A DNA stretch of 64,000 bases from RGIG7213 sp045124505 (GTDB lineage Bacteria > Bacillota > Clostridia > Oscillospirales > CAG-272): the NCBI GenBank assembly GCA_045124505.1, contig JBGVLZ010000103.1, positions 62,001-126,000 of the forward strand, read 5' to 3'. Position numbers and translations under genes: made by a program. This document shows positions 23,060 to 31,156 of the stretch, piece after piece; positions within the stretch are counted from its first letter, which is position 1, and each line of letters begins with the position of its first letter. The notes under the pieces were generated by a model that was not told the DNA's origin, made no database searches, and saw only the letters and a program-made list of their open reading frames with translations.

Positions 23060-23821
23060 ATGAAAAAACTTATTTCTTTAATTCTCTTATGCCTTCTGAC
23101 AATTTCACTCCTTACCTTAACCGCATTTGCAGAGGATATAAATTTTTCCGGCAATGCATCATTCGTCACGTTGCGTGCGGGCGGTGGTGGCGGAGGTGGC
23201 GGAAGCGGCGGTGGCGGTGGCGGCGGTTCCTCGCATCACACATCGCACGGCACAAAAAACGCATCATTAATTGATTACGTGATGCTTCCGTTTATATTAT
23301 TCTCTTCATCAATCATTTTTTACATCACACTTTCAAAGCGTTCAAGAGCTTCAAAAAAGCTGATGAAGAAAATAATGCAAAGCGACAGCGCATGGAAATA
23401 CGAAGACATTTCAAAAACAGTAAGCGATGCGTTTTACTCAATACAGAATGCATGGACAAATATGGATATGTCCACATCATCAAAATATATGTCATATGAA
23501 CTTTACGCCGAGTTTCAGACAAAGCTGAACTGGATGGCATACAGACACGAAAGAAACATCTTAGAGAAGATAAAGCTGATAGATGCCCTTCCCGTTTCCG
23601 TGCACGACGATCCCGACAACTCGCACGACCACGTATGGTTCTACATAAAAGGAAAAATGGTAGATTATACGGTAAATACAGAAACACAGTCAAGAATCGA
23701 CGGCAGTACATTAAACACATCATTCGTAGAATATTGGCAATTTGTCAGACAAAATAACAGCTGGGTTTTAAATAAGATCTTACAAAAAGACGAATCATAT
23801 AAAATTAACTTCAGCGAATAA
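23060..23821 (+). CDS. Exported Tim44-like domain protein with glycine-rich linker
   Basis: A 253-residue protein with a signal peptide (1-24, cut near AFA-ED), a glycine-rich stretch at about 42-58 with 15 glycines and one serine, a membrane segment at about 72-93, and then a soluble domain (about 105-250). The soluble part, with MSYELYAEFQTKLNWM and FVEYWQFVRQNNSWVLNKIL, is the Tim44-like (NTF2-type fold) domain. In bacteria this domain is attached to small membrane proteins of unknown function. By charge, the Tim44-like part would be cytoplasmic and the Gly-rich segment outside. The next gene converges behind a shared terminator. Confidence 0.75.
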   Translation: MKKLISLILLCLLTISLLTLTAFAEDINFSGNASFVTLRAGGGGGGGGSGGGGGGGSSHHTSHGTKNASLIDYVMLPFILFSSSIIFYITLSKRSRASKKLMKKIMQSDSAWKYEDISKTVSDAFYSIQNAWTNMDMSTSSKYMSYELYAEFQTKLNWMAYRHERNILEKIKLIDALPVSVHDDPDNSHDHVWFYIKGKMVDYTVNTETQSRIDGSTLNTSFVEYWQFVRQNNSWVLNKILQKDESYKINFSE

Positions 23822-23867
23822 TATAATAAATTCGCATCAGATGCATTATTTCATTTATATAAACAAA

Positions 23868-23914
23868 AAGGACTGATAAAATTGGTGAATCATACCAAAT
23901 TCAAATCAGTCCTT
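23868..23914. terminator. Bidirectional terminator
   Basis: Stem AAGGACTGAT/ATCAGTCCTT with an inner GGT/ACC pair, T-rich after it on the plus strand and A-rich before it. It lies between two convergent genes. Confidence 0.8.
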
Positions 23915-23934
23915 GTTTTATTAAAGTCAAGAGC

Positions 23935-25380
23935 TTATCTTATGTCATTTATGCACCGGGCGATGATCTCAGCAGAACGTGTCTTTGTATAAAGATATCT
24001 GCTTTCAAAAAGCATATCAAAGAAGTTCGATGCTTCATCAAGCAATGTTGCCTCGCTTGTAACAACACCAACCTGCCCTGAAAAATCAGCCGCACTTGAT
24101 ATTGTCACACTGAACATAAGCTGACAGTCCTTCATATAGTCTATCATTGTATCTATCGTAAAGTCCACAAAATCCTCGTTTATGATACGGAAGTCAGACG
24201 AGCCGTTTTCAATCGCCTCGAGCAATTTTGAAAGTATCCGCTTTCTCGACTCAACCGGGGCAGGTCTTACATACTCTTCAGGGAAATCATAAAGCATGCC
24301 TGTCTGTGCAAAATCATAAAGTCCTTTCTTTGTGAATGCACCTTTTTTCAGTCTGTTTTTATACGAACTGTAATACATGTGGATCGAAGGCAATATCTCA
24401 TTTATCTCAGGATACTCCACTCTGGCAACCTGTTGCATCTGTTCATACTCCATAAACGGTGCAACACACGGAGAATGCTGGAAATAGCAGGCATACGAAA
24501 GCGAGCTCATTGATCTTTTAATTGAATCAAACAAATCAAATACAGAAGAATAGCGGCGCACAAGGCTTTTCATTCCATCCATACGCTTCTGACACATATC
24601 CGCAAAACCGTCTACCGTTTCCCTGTCCGTTATGGCAAGAGCTTTATCAAGATTTTCATTCACGAATATTACTTCATCTGACAGAAGGATATAATACGAA
24701 AATCCGAAAGGCAGTATATCTGTTTTTTCAGACGTATATTCGTAAAGAATATCTCCGCTTCCGATAAAAAACGGTGCGCAGTCAATAACCCTCAAAAAAT
24801 TTCCAAGGCTTCCCTTTGCCTTATTTTTCGTTATCTGCGTACACATTTTAAAGTTTACACGTTCCGAAACATCCGCAAGAATTGAAACTACACTTTCATG
24901 AAGTATTTTGTTATCAATAGTGAGATTTGTATAGACCTTCGGAGCTGAAACCGTGTCCACTTCTCTTTTTACCGCCTCCAACACATATACAAGAACCTCT
25001 GTATGTGTTTTAAGCATATTTATTCCGTTTTCTTTACAAGAGATATTCCATTTTTCATGGCGAGGTATTTTCAACTTCTGCATTGAAAACTGAGTGAACG
25101 GAGAGGAAAGTTCATTTTTCTTAATGATATCATCAAGCTGACGGCAAGCCGCGCTTCCGAAGCGGGCGATATCCAACTCCTGCATTAAAGAACATTTTTT
25201 CGCCTTTGAAATCGGAATAACATCCATGATGGCATTAAGCTCATCAAGTGTCGGTATTTTCTGACCGTTTACAATTTTTGTTACAATCGAACGCGAAATA
25301 TTTGCACATGCGGCTATACGCATAACTGACATATCATTTTCACTTATCTCATTTGAAAGTATTTCGCTGAATGCAGACAT
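23935..25380 (-). CDS. Long XRE-type helix-turn-helix protein of unknown role
   Basis: 481 residues. The N-terminal 70 contain a Cro/C1-type helix-turn-helix (MRIAACANISRSIVTKIVNG, about 20-39, then TLDELNAIM). The remaining roughly 400 residues match no family I can name; they look globular and alpha/beta, with no membrane segments. The length is far above a simple repressor, so the large part may bind a ligand or protein partner. An AAGGAG site precedes the ATG. It stands alone, divergent from proC across 245 bases. In overall plan it resembles transcription regulators of the XRE-plus-effector class. Confidence 0.75.
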   Translation of the reverse strand: MSAFSEILSNEISENDMSVMRIAACANISRSIVTKIVNGQKIPTLDELNAIMDVIPISKAKKCSLMQELDIARFGSAACRQLDDIIKKNELSSPFTQFSMQKLKIPRHEKWNISCKENGINMLKTHTEVLVYVLEAVKREVDTVSAPKVYTNLTIDNKILHESVVSILADVSERVNFKMCTQITKNKAKGSLGNFLRVIDCAPFFIGSGDILYEYTSEKTDILPFGFSYYILLSDEVIFVNENLDKALAITDRETVDGFADMCQKRMDGMKSLVRRYSSVFDLFDSIKRSMSSLSYACYFQHSPCVAPFMEYEQMQQVARVEYPEINEILPSIHMYYSSYKNRLKKGAFTKKGLYDFAQTGMLYDFPEEYVRPAPVESRKRILSKLLEAIENGSSDFRIINEDFVDFTIDTMIDYMKDCQLMFSVTISSAADFSGQVGVVTSEATLLDEASNFFDMLFESRYLYTKTRSAEIIARCINDIR

Positions 25381-25625
25381 TATCTATCTCCTTCCTATCG
25401 TTTATTTTCTCACACGATAATAACACATTTTAATCATTTCGTCAAGTTTTTTGACTGATAATCATTCAAATTATTATTTTTTTCTCCAAATTATGCACAC
25501 CAAGCAATTATCTTTACGATAATTAATTATAAACTAAAAAAATTTCAAATGTGTACATATGATTTATGTATTTAATATGTTATAATGACATATATACTTT
25601 TTAAATTTTAAATTCGGAGAGAAAC

Positions 25626-26441
25626 ATGAACGAAAAAATTGCTTTTATCGGTGTTGGAAACATGGCGCACGCCATAATCAACGGAATACTCAAAAACAGC
25701 TCCGATTTCTCATCGGACGATATAATCCTTTACGATAAATTTCCCTCTCAGCTTAATGACTATCCGACATTAAAAGCAGCCGCTACCGCAACAGATGCGG
25801 CAAAGGAAGCCGATTTTGTTGTGTTTGCGGTAAAGCCGCAAAACTTCAGCGAGCTTTTAAGTGAGCTTCGTGAGGGCGGTATTGATTACAAAAACAAAAC
25901 ATTTATAACAATTGCCGCAGGAATAAGCTGTGAATATATTCAGTCTTATTTTCCCCATGCCGCAGTTGTAAGGGTAATGCCCAACACGCCTATGCTTATC
26001 GGTGCGGGTGTTTGTTCCGTTTGCAAAAACGAATTTGTAAGCGAGAAAAATTTCAAAACCGCATTTTCTCTTTTCTCTGCTCTCGGTGTTGCATTTGAGC
26101 TTACAGAAGACAAGATGAATGCAATAATCTCCCTGACATCATCTTCCCCTGCATATATATTTTTGTTTATAAAGGCTCTGATGGACGGTGCTGTAATGCA
26201 GGGACTTGAATTCAAAGACGAAAAGGAAATGAGAAGGATCGCATGCGAAACTGTCATAGGTTCAGCTAAACTGCTTATGAACAGTGAAAAATCTCCTGAA
26301 CAGCTCATAAAAGATGTCACTTCCCCCGGCGGTACAACAGCAGAAGCGATGAAAGTCTTTTACGGGGCTGAATTTGAAAAAACAGTACACGAAGCCATGC
26401 TTGCATGTACAAAGCGTGCTGACGAGCTTTCAAAGAAATAA
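25626..26441 (+). CDS. proC: Pyrroline-5-carboxylate reductase
   Basis: ProC reduces pyrroline-5-carboxylate to proline with NAD(P)H in the cytoplasm. The 271-residue length is typical. The Rossmann motif is IAFIGVGNMAHAII (5-18); the VRVMPNTPMLIGAG segment (about 118-131) and the C-terminal DVTSPGGTTAEAM signature (about 231-243) are both intact. A GGAGAG site lies 5 bases before the ATG. The other proline genes proA and proB are not in this window. The next gene starts 63 bases later. Confidence 0.96.
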   Translation: MNEKIAFIGVGNMAHAIINGILKNSSDFSSDDIILYDKFPSQLNDYPTLKAAATATDAAKEADFVVFAVKPQNFSELLSELREGGIDYKNKTFITIAAGISCEYIQSYFPHAAVVRVMPNTPMLIGAGVCSVCKNEFVSEKNFKTAFSLFSALGVAFELTEDKMNAIISLTSSSPAYIFLFIKALMDGAVMQGLEFKDEKEMRRIACETVIGSAKLLMNSEKSPEQLIKDVTSPGGTTAEAMKVFYGAEFEKTVHEAMLACTKRADELSKK

Positions 26442-26504
26442 TCGGAATATTCACATACAGCACTTCATATTCTTTAACAAGAATAAAGAAACGGAGTGTC
26501 AAAA

Positions 26505-27128
26505 ATGAAATATATTACCGACGGAGAAAATAACAGCCAAAACACAAAGCACGGCGACGATATTGCTACACGTACACTTTACACGCTTGCAAAGCGAAAG
26601 GACAGGCGGAATTATTTTTCCGCATCACTTGTATTTTTGTGTGTTATATTTTTTCTGTCGATAACCGTCGGATGTCTGTTGTACATTTATCTAAAGCAAA
26701 CAAACGCTTTACCTGTTTTTGATATTCAGACATCTGCTGATGCGTTTACGGAACATGCCAAAACGGTACTTAAAAATTATTTTATATCTTTTCTTCCGTT
26801 TGCGCTTGTTTTCGTTCTCGGATTTACGACACTATGCTCACTGATCAACGGCTTGCTGTGCGCATGTCTCGGCGTCTTCTGCGGTTTCTTTGTCACATAT
26901 ATGTATAAGCTGTCAGGCTTCGGATGCTTGCCCGCTTCCCTGTCGCTTGCTTTATACTGCTTCGTATTTCTGTATTTTTCGGCAGTATCGGTAAGCTTTT
27001 CTCACAGCCTGAATCCAAACGGCGAATTTGACAGACTGTTTGAAGAAGATCTTGCGTGCTATCTGCGTTATCTTTTAACCTCTGCTGCGGCAATTCTTGC
27101 CGCATGCATGATCTACCACATTATCTGA
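26505..27128 (+). CDS. Membrane protein, possibly SpoIIM-like
   Basis: 207 residues with about five membrane segments: one at about 33-57, an extracytoplasmic stretch of about 40, then four more between about 97 and 206. The order (single segment, outside loop, then NYFISFLPFALVFVLGF and GVFCGFFVTYM) resembles stage II sporulation protein M and its relatives, which with SpoIIP and SpoIID drive engulfment. Similarity is by pattern only. The ATG at 26505 follows a GGAG site 8 bases upstream; an in-frame GTG 9 bases earlier overlaps that site and is rejected. Confidence 0.5.
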   Translation: MKYITDGENNSQNTKHGDDIATRTLYTLAKRKDRRNYFSASLVFLCVIFFLSITVGCLLYIYLKQTNALPVFDIQTSADAFTEHAKTVLKNYFISFLPFALVFVLGFTTLCSLINGLLCACLGVFCGFFVTYMYKLSGFGCLPASLSLALYCFVFLYFSAVSVSFSHSLNPNGEFDRLFEEDLACYLRYLLTSAAAILAACMIYHII

Positions 27129-27140
27129 AGGAAATTTAAA

Positions 27141-28100
27141 ATGGAAAGAAAAAAAATTCTCAAGCTTCCGAACATATTTGATACCCAAAAAGAAGGAAAA
27201 GGTGTTGAAAAAGGTGAAGTAAAAGAGCCTACGTTCAAAAACTTTTTCAAATATTTCGGAAGATCTATAACAAAACTTCTTAATGTAAACCTTATGTTTA
27301 CCCTTTTGTGTCTGCCTGTTTTTTCTCTGTTTTTTGCTATTGCAGGATTCACAAATCTTTCAGCTCCTGCGGCGTCCGGGACGCTTTTCGGTCCTGTACG
27401 TTCTGCGATCATAAGCGGAAATATAAATCCCGTGACAATGTCGCTGTTCGGCGCATACGGTGTTCAAACAGACCAAAGCGTGCGTCTTACCGTACCGACA
27501 CTTATATTTTTCGGTATAGCCGCACTCATTATTTTCACATGGGGCTACGCAAACACAGGAATGTTTTACGTTATAAGAAACATTCAGAAGGGCGAACCGG
27601 TGTTCATGTTTGCCGACTTCAAGCAAACAATAAAGCAAAATAAATTCCAGTCGCTTGTACTCGGCATCATAGATCTTGCGATCATCGGACTTACGTTCTA
27701 TGATTTGCAGTTTTTCGCTATCAACTCGTCACTTTCAACTATGTACAGCGTTATGTTCTGGATATGTATCTTCATCGGTATCACGTATATGATAATGAGA
27801 GTTTATATCTATCTTATGCTTGTCACATTTGACCTTTCGATATATAAAATGTTCAAAAACGGACTTATATTTTCATTTATCGGACTTAAAAGAAACATCC
27901 CTGCAATTTTGGGAATGCTCATTGTCATCGCATTTAACGTCTTTATCTTTATAGGATTTTTGCCAGTTGGAATCGTTTTACCGTTTGTTCTGACATTTTC
28001 AACGTGTGCGTATATAGGAGTTTACGCAGCTTATCCGAAGATAAAGGAAGTTATGATCGACCCGTATTACAACGAAAACGGCGAAGAAGAAGCAGAGTAA
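27141..28100 (+). CDS. DUF624 (YesL-like) membrane protein
   Basis: 319 residues with a charged N-terminal region and about six membrane segments from residue 50. The segment FFKYFGRSITKLLNVNLMFTLLCLPVF is typical of YesL/DUF624 proteins, which are often linked to carbohydrate ABC importers, but no importer is adjacent here. It follows the SpoIIM-like gene after 12 bases with an AAGGAAATT site, so the two are probably cotranscribed. A strong terminator follows. Function unknown. Confidence 0.8.
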   Translation: MERKKILKLPNIFDTQKEGKGVEKGEVKEPTFKNFFKYFGRSITKLLNVNLMFTLLCLPVFSLFFAIAGFTNLSAPAASGTLFGPVRSAIISGNINPVTMSLFGAYGVQTDQSVRLTVPTLIFFGIAALIIFTWGYANTGMFYVIRNIQKGEPVFMFADFKQTIKQNKFQSLVLGIIDLAIIGLTFYDLQFFAINSSLSTMYSVMFWICIFIGITYMIMRVYIYLMLVTFDLSIYKMFKNGLIFSFIGLKRNIPAILGMLIVIAFNVFIFIGFLPVGIVLPFVLTFSTCAYIGVYAAYPKIKEVMIDPYYNENGEEEAE

Positions 28101-28138
28101 TAAATATACTTCTTTGCTGTAATTTTAAATATAAATAT

Positions 28139-28172
28139 CAAAAGACAGGTTTTCAGGCAAACCTGTCTTTTG
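28139..28172. terminator. Bidirectional terminator
   Basis: Perfect 14-base stem CAAAAGACAGGTTT/AAACCTGTCTTTTG between convergent genes. Confidence 0.9.
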
Positions 28173-28175
28173 TGC

Positions 28176-28856
28176 TTATTCAGCTGAAATAAGCTCTGAT
28201 ACGGTCAGAAATTCGTATCCTCTTTCAATAAGCTTCGGTATCACATCTTCAAGTGCATCGGGAGTGGGTGTGTCGGGAGTTATAAAGTCATGAAACAAAA
28301 TTATATCTCCGCATTTAACACCGTCAAGTATTTTTTTTGATATATCTGTCGACGGCGTATGTGCCCAGTCCCTCGTATCATGTGACCACAATATCACCGA
28401 GCAACCGCATTTTTTCGCTGTACTTGTAATATTTTTTCCGCAAAACCCTTCAGGAGGGCGGAAAATAGTAGGTGTTTTATCGGTTATTTTTGAAATAATA
28501 GCCGATGTTTTTTCAATTTCCCTTTGCAGTTCCTCATCCGATATACTCTTCAAATGCGGATGAGAATAGGTGTGATTGCCTATTTCATGCCCATGTGATG
28601 CTATCTTCTTTACCTTTTCGGGATATTTTTCAGCATTTACACCTATTACAAAAAACGTCGCCTTGACACCGTAGCTTTCAAGAATATCGAGTATTCTGTC
28701 AGTATACTTATAATGCGGGCCGTCATCAAATGTCAGGGCGATTTTTTTATCCTTCGTGGAAATGCATCTGTACACATCGGAAAAAGCCGACGTGCGTATC
28801 ACAGCAAAAGAACACAGACTTAAAGCAAGTGCCAAACATATAAGCTTTATCCGCAT
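28176..28856 (-). CDS. Exported polysaccharide deacetylase (NodB family)
   Basis: A 226-residue NodB-fold deacetylase with an N-terminal signal segment (1-24). All five motifs are visible: ALTFDDGPH (catalytic base and metal Asp), NHTYSHPHL (metal histidines), RPPEGF, the W-SHDTRDW segment and ILFHD. Such enzymes remove acetyl groups from N-acetylglucosamine or N-acetylmuramic acid in peptidoglycan or related glycans. It overlaps the end of the PdaA-like gene by 10 bases, so the two are translated in series. Spore cortex or cell-wall modification is likely, but which substrate cannot be read. Confidence 0.9.
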   Translation of the reverse strand: MRIKLICLALALSLCSFAVIRTSAFSDVYRCISTKDKKIALTFDDGPHYKYTDRILDILESYGVKATFFVIGVNAEKYPEKVKKIASHGHEIGNHTYSHPHLKSISDEELQREIEKTSAIISKITDKTPTIFRPPEGFCGKNITSTAKKCGCSVILWSHDTRDWAHTPSTDISKKILDGVKCGDIILFHDFITPDTPTPDALEDVIPKLIERGYEFLTVSELISAE

Positions 28857-29629
28857 AATTCATCAAGCGTACCGAAACGGTAACCCATGCTTTCCCACTC
28901 CGTCATAACCGAATCGAGTATATCAGCATTGGTTTTCGACGTCGGATGAAGCAAAACTACCATTCCGTTGTGGGTATTATCGAGAATAAGCTTTTTCGAC
29001 CTTTCCGGATCAGGCTGTTTGTTATTGTCCCAATCTGCATAGGCAAAGCTCCAGAAAACTGTTTTGTATCCAAGCTCATTTGCCCATTTCAGATTATTAA
29101 ACGAAAACTTGCCTTCGGGAGGTCTGTAGTACATCGCCATTGTTTTACCTGTCATTTCGGCATAGAAGGATGAAAGCTCTGACAGTTCTTTTTCGAACAT
29201 CGCTTTTTCGGATATTTTCGTCATATCCTTATGATGTGCCGTATGGTTGCACACAAGATGTCCTTCTTCTGCCATTCGTTTTACAAGGTCTGTATTACGT
29301 CTTATGAGATTGTCAAGTACGAAAAACGCACCCGTCGCACCGTGGGACTTGAGTGTGTCCAGAATGCGCTCTATATTGCCGTTTTCATATCCTGCATCAA
29401 ACGTCAGATATATGACCTTATCATCATCACGTCCTGCGTAATAACCGCCGCAGTCCTTCATAAAACCGAATTTCGGGTCAAGTGTGGGGGTTTTATGCTC
29501 CCCGTTTCTTTTGCAGTAATAATTCAGTGTTTCATTTTCGCCCGCAGTTGCAGCACTGCTTTCTGCACCTGTGAATGAAATTAAAAGAAAAAGTGCCGCA
29601 AATGCGGCACACAATCTATAAAGCTTCAT
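28847..29629 (-). CDS. pdaA: PdaA-type peptidoglycan N-acetylmuramic acid deacetylase
   Basis: 260 residues with a signal peptide (1-22). The motif YLTFDAGYENGN replaces the usual TFDDGP and is diagnostic of the PdaA delta-lactam group; CNHTAHHKDM provides the metal ligands, MYYRPPEGKFS the RPPEG motif, and VVLLHPTSK the catalytic histidine. PdaA deacetylates muramic acid during formation of muramic-delta-lactam in spore cortex, which fits the sporulation genes elsewhere in the window. It precedes a second deacetylase gene with a 10-base overlap. Confidence 0.9.
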   Translation of the reverse strand: MKLYRLCAAFAALFLLISFTGAESSAATAGENETLNYYCKRNGEHKTPTLDPKFGFMKDCGGYYAGRDDDKVIYLTFDAGYENGNIERILDTLKSHGATGAFFVLDNLIRRNTDLVKRMAEEGHLVCNHTAHHKDMTKISEKAMFEKELSELSSFYAEMTGKTMAMYYRPPEGKFSFNNLKWANELGYKTVFWSFAYADWDNNKQPDPERSKKLILDNTHNGMVVLLHPTSKTNADILDSVMTEWESMGYRFGTLDELCG

Positions 29630-29710
29630 TTTTGAACCGTCCCTTTGATTGATTTTTGCCCGCAGGATTATTGTATTCCGTTCAGTGCAAAATATACTTT
29701 CGGGAAAAGG

Positions 29711-30982
29711 TCAATTTTTGGATTTTCTGCCAAGATTATAAATAAAGCTCTCGGCTTCAGCAAGGATACGTCTGTAATTTGAATTCCAGAACAAGCGGCA
29801 TGCATCATCGTATTTAAGCCATCTGTATTCAGACATAACGCTTTCAAAGACAACATTCGGGTCATTAGACTCAGCAAGAAAAAGAACAACTGTCTTTCTG
29901 CACGGTGCGGCAAGTCTGTATGTCACAGACTGTCTGAAGTTCTTGTGCGGTTTAAGATGCTGACCGATCTCTTCGAACACCTCACGCTTTGCTGTTTGTA
30001 ATTCCGTTTCGCACATTTCCATGTGACCTTTCGGGAAGCTCCACGTTCCGGATCTCTTCTGGAACAGCAAAAGATATTTGATTCCGTCGGGTGTTTTTCG
30101 GTAAACTATCATTCCGGCAGATTTCTGATAAAGCGAATTTACCGTTATGTCATAAAACTTCTCACGGAAGTGCACCGCTTCTTCAATTCTTGCCTGATTT
30201 ACATACACGCCTGCAGGAGCTAAAACGAGGCGCACACCGCATTCTCCTCCTCTGTGTATAACGCCGACAACAGCTCCCGTAAACGATGAAACGGGTGTTC
30301 TTACACCGAGTATATACGCACGGAGCTCTTTACCGTCAGCACCGTGTTCTCCCTCTATAACACCGTAATTTATCGGATATGTTATATTCTTCTTTGTGGG
30401 ATGGCGTGTACCTATCGGACGTGTTACACTTACCGTAAACGTCTTACCGAGATAATTCCTTGTGCTTGTTTTTCTTACTACATTTCTTATATATTCGGCT
30501 TTCGAAGCATTGTAATGGTCAATGCTGGAAGGATGCTTCAGATATGCCGCTTCTTTTATTTTTGTGTATTCTTCCCTGTGTGAATCCTTTGCACTGAGAT
30601 ATTTTCTGAAATTCATGAAGCCCTGCCAGCGTTCATCCATATACTCAACAAAATGTATATTATGAGTAACGATATCATTTTCAAGATCTCCCGAATAGAA
30701 AAACATACGTCTTGCGTTATCCTTTTCGGGTACATGATATACACCTATATCCGCAAGCTCGGGAATAAATTTGTTGACATCCTCAAGAAAACGTACACCG
30801 ACAGCTATATCTATCACAGGCACTGCCGACATTCCGAACACGGCGGTTGAGCCGATATGCTGAATATCAACGGCGAATGTGCCGAGTACATTTTTTAAAT
30901 TTACAATAGTATCTGCCGCTTCCTGCTTCCACGCAGAATCGTAAGCGGATAAATAAACCTTATTTCTCTGTATTCCAAGCAT
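29711..30982 (-). CDS. Three-domain fusion: GrpB-like, inorganic-pyrophosphatase-like and Nudix hydrolase
   Basis: 423 residues in three parts. Residues 1 to about 165 are GrpB/UPF0157, a nucleotidyltransferase-fold family (QHIGSTAV, 41-48, and VIDIAVGV). About 178-280 resembles a family I inorganic pyrophosphatase (TYPINYGVIEGEHGADG, 201-217; AYILGV), but the third Asp of the DGDPxD motif is Arg221, so PPi hydrolysis is doubtful. About 287-423 is a Nudix hydrolase with a full Nudix box from Gly319 to Gly340 (GHMEMCETELQTAKREVFEE). An AAGGTGG site precedes the ATG. Together the domains suggest sanitation of nucleotides or a signalling nucleotide. Alone on the minus strand, beside MITE-like copy B. 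Confidence 0.8.
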   Translation of the reverse strand: MLGIQRNKVYLSAYDSAWKQEAADTIVNLKNVLGTFAVDIQHIGSTAVFGMSAVPVIDIAVGVRFLEDVNKFIPELADIGVYHVPEKDNARRMFFYSGDLENDIVTHNIHFVEYMDERWQGFMNFRKYLSAKDSHREEYTKIKEAAYLKHPSSIDHYNASKAEYIRNVVRKTSTRNYLGKTFTVSVTRPIGTRHPTKKNITYPINYGVIEGEHGADGKELRAYILGVRTPVSSFTGAVVGVIHRGGECGVRLVLAPAGVYVNQARIEEAVHFREKFYDITVNSLYQKSAGMIVYRKTPDGIKYLLLFQKRSGTWSFPKGHMEMCETELQTAKREVFEEIGQHLKPHKNFRQSVTYRLAAPCRKTVVLFLAESNDPNVVFESVMSEYRWLKYDDACRLFWNSNYRRILAEAESFIYNLGRKSKN

Positions 30983-31030
30983 ATCTTGCCCACCTTATCC
31001 GATTATTTTCAAAAGCTTTTACTTCAAAAA

Positions 31031-31156
31031 AGGGGTTGGCTCATTCAAGGAAATAACTCCCGGAATGAGTCGCCCCATGTGTTTTTTTGAATATTTATAC
31101 ATTTCGGGGCGGACGACCGGCGGTCGCCCCTACAATGTCGCCTATATTTTTTTATT
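31031..31156. repeat. MITE-like element, copy B, right end lost
   Basis: About 126 bases, near-identical to the element at 2695-2880: AAGGGGTTGGCTCATTCAAG at the left end, then the shared GAAATAACTCC and AGTCGCCCCATGT blocks and the GGCGGACGACC/GGTCGCCC hairpin ending CCCCTAC. It lacks the first internal hairpin and the right terminal repeat, and runs into the 3' end of htrA, whose stop codon is at 31157. Confidence 0.75.
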
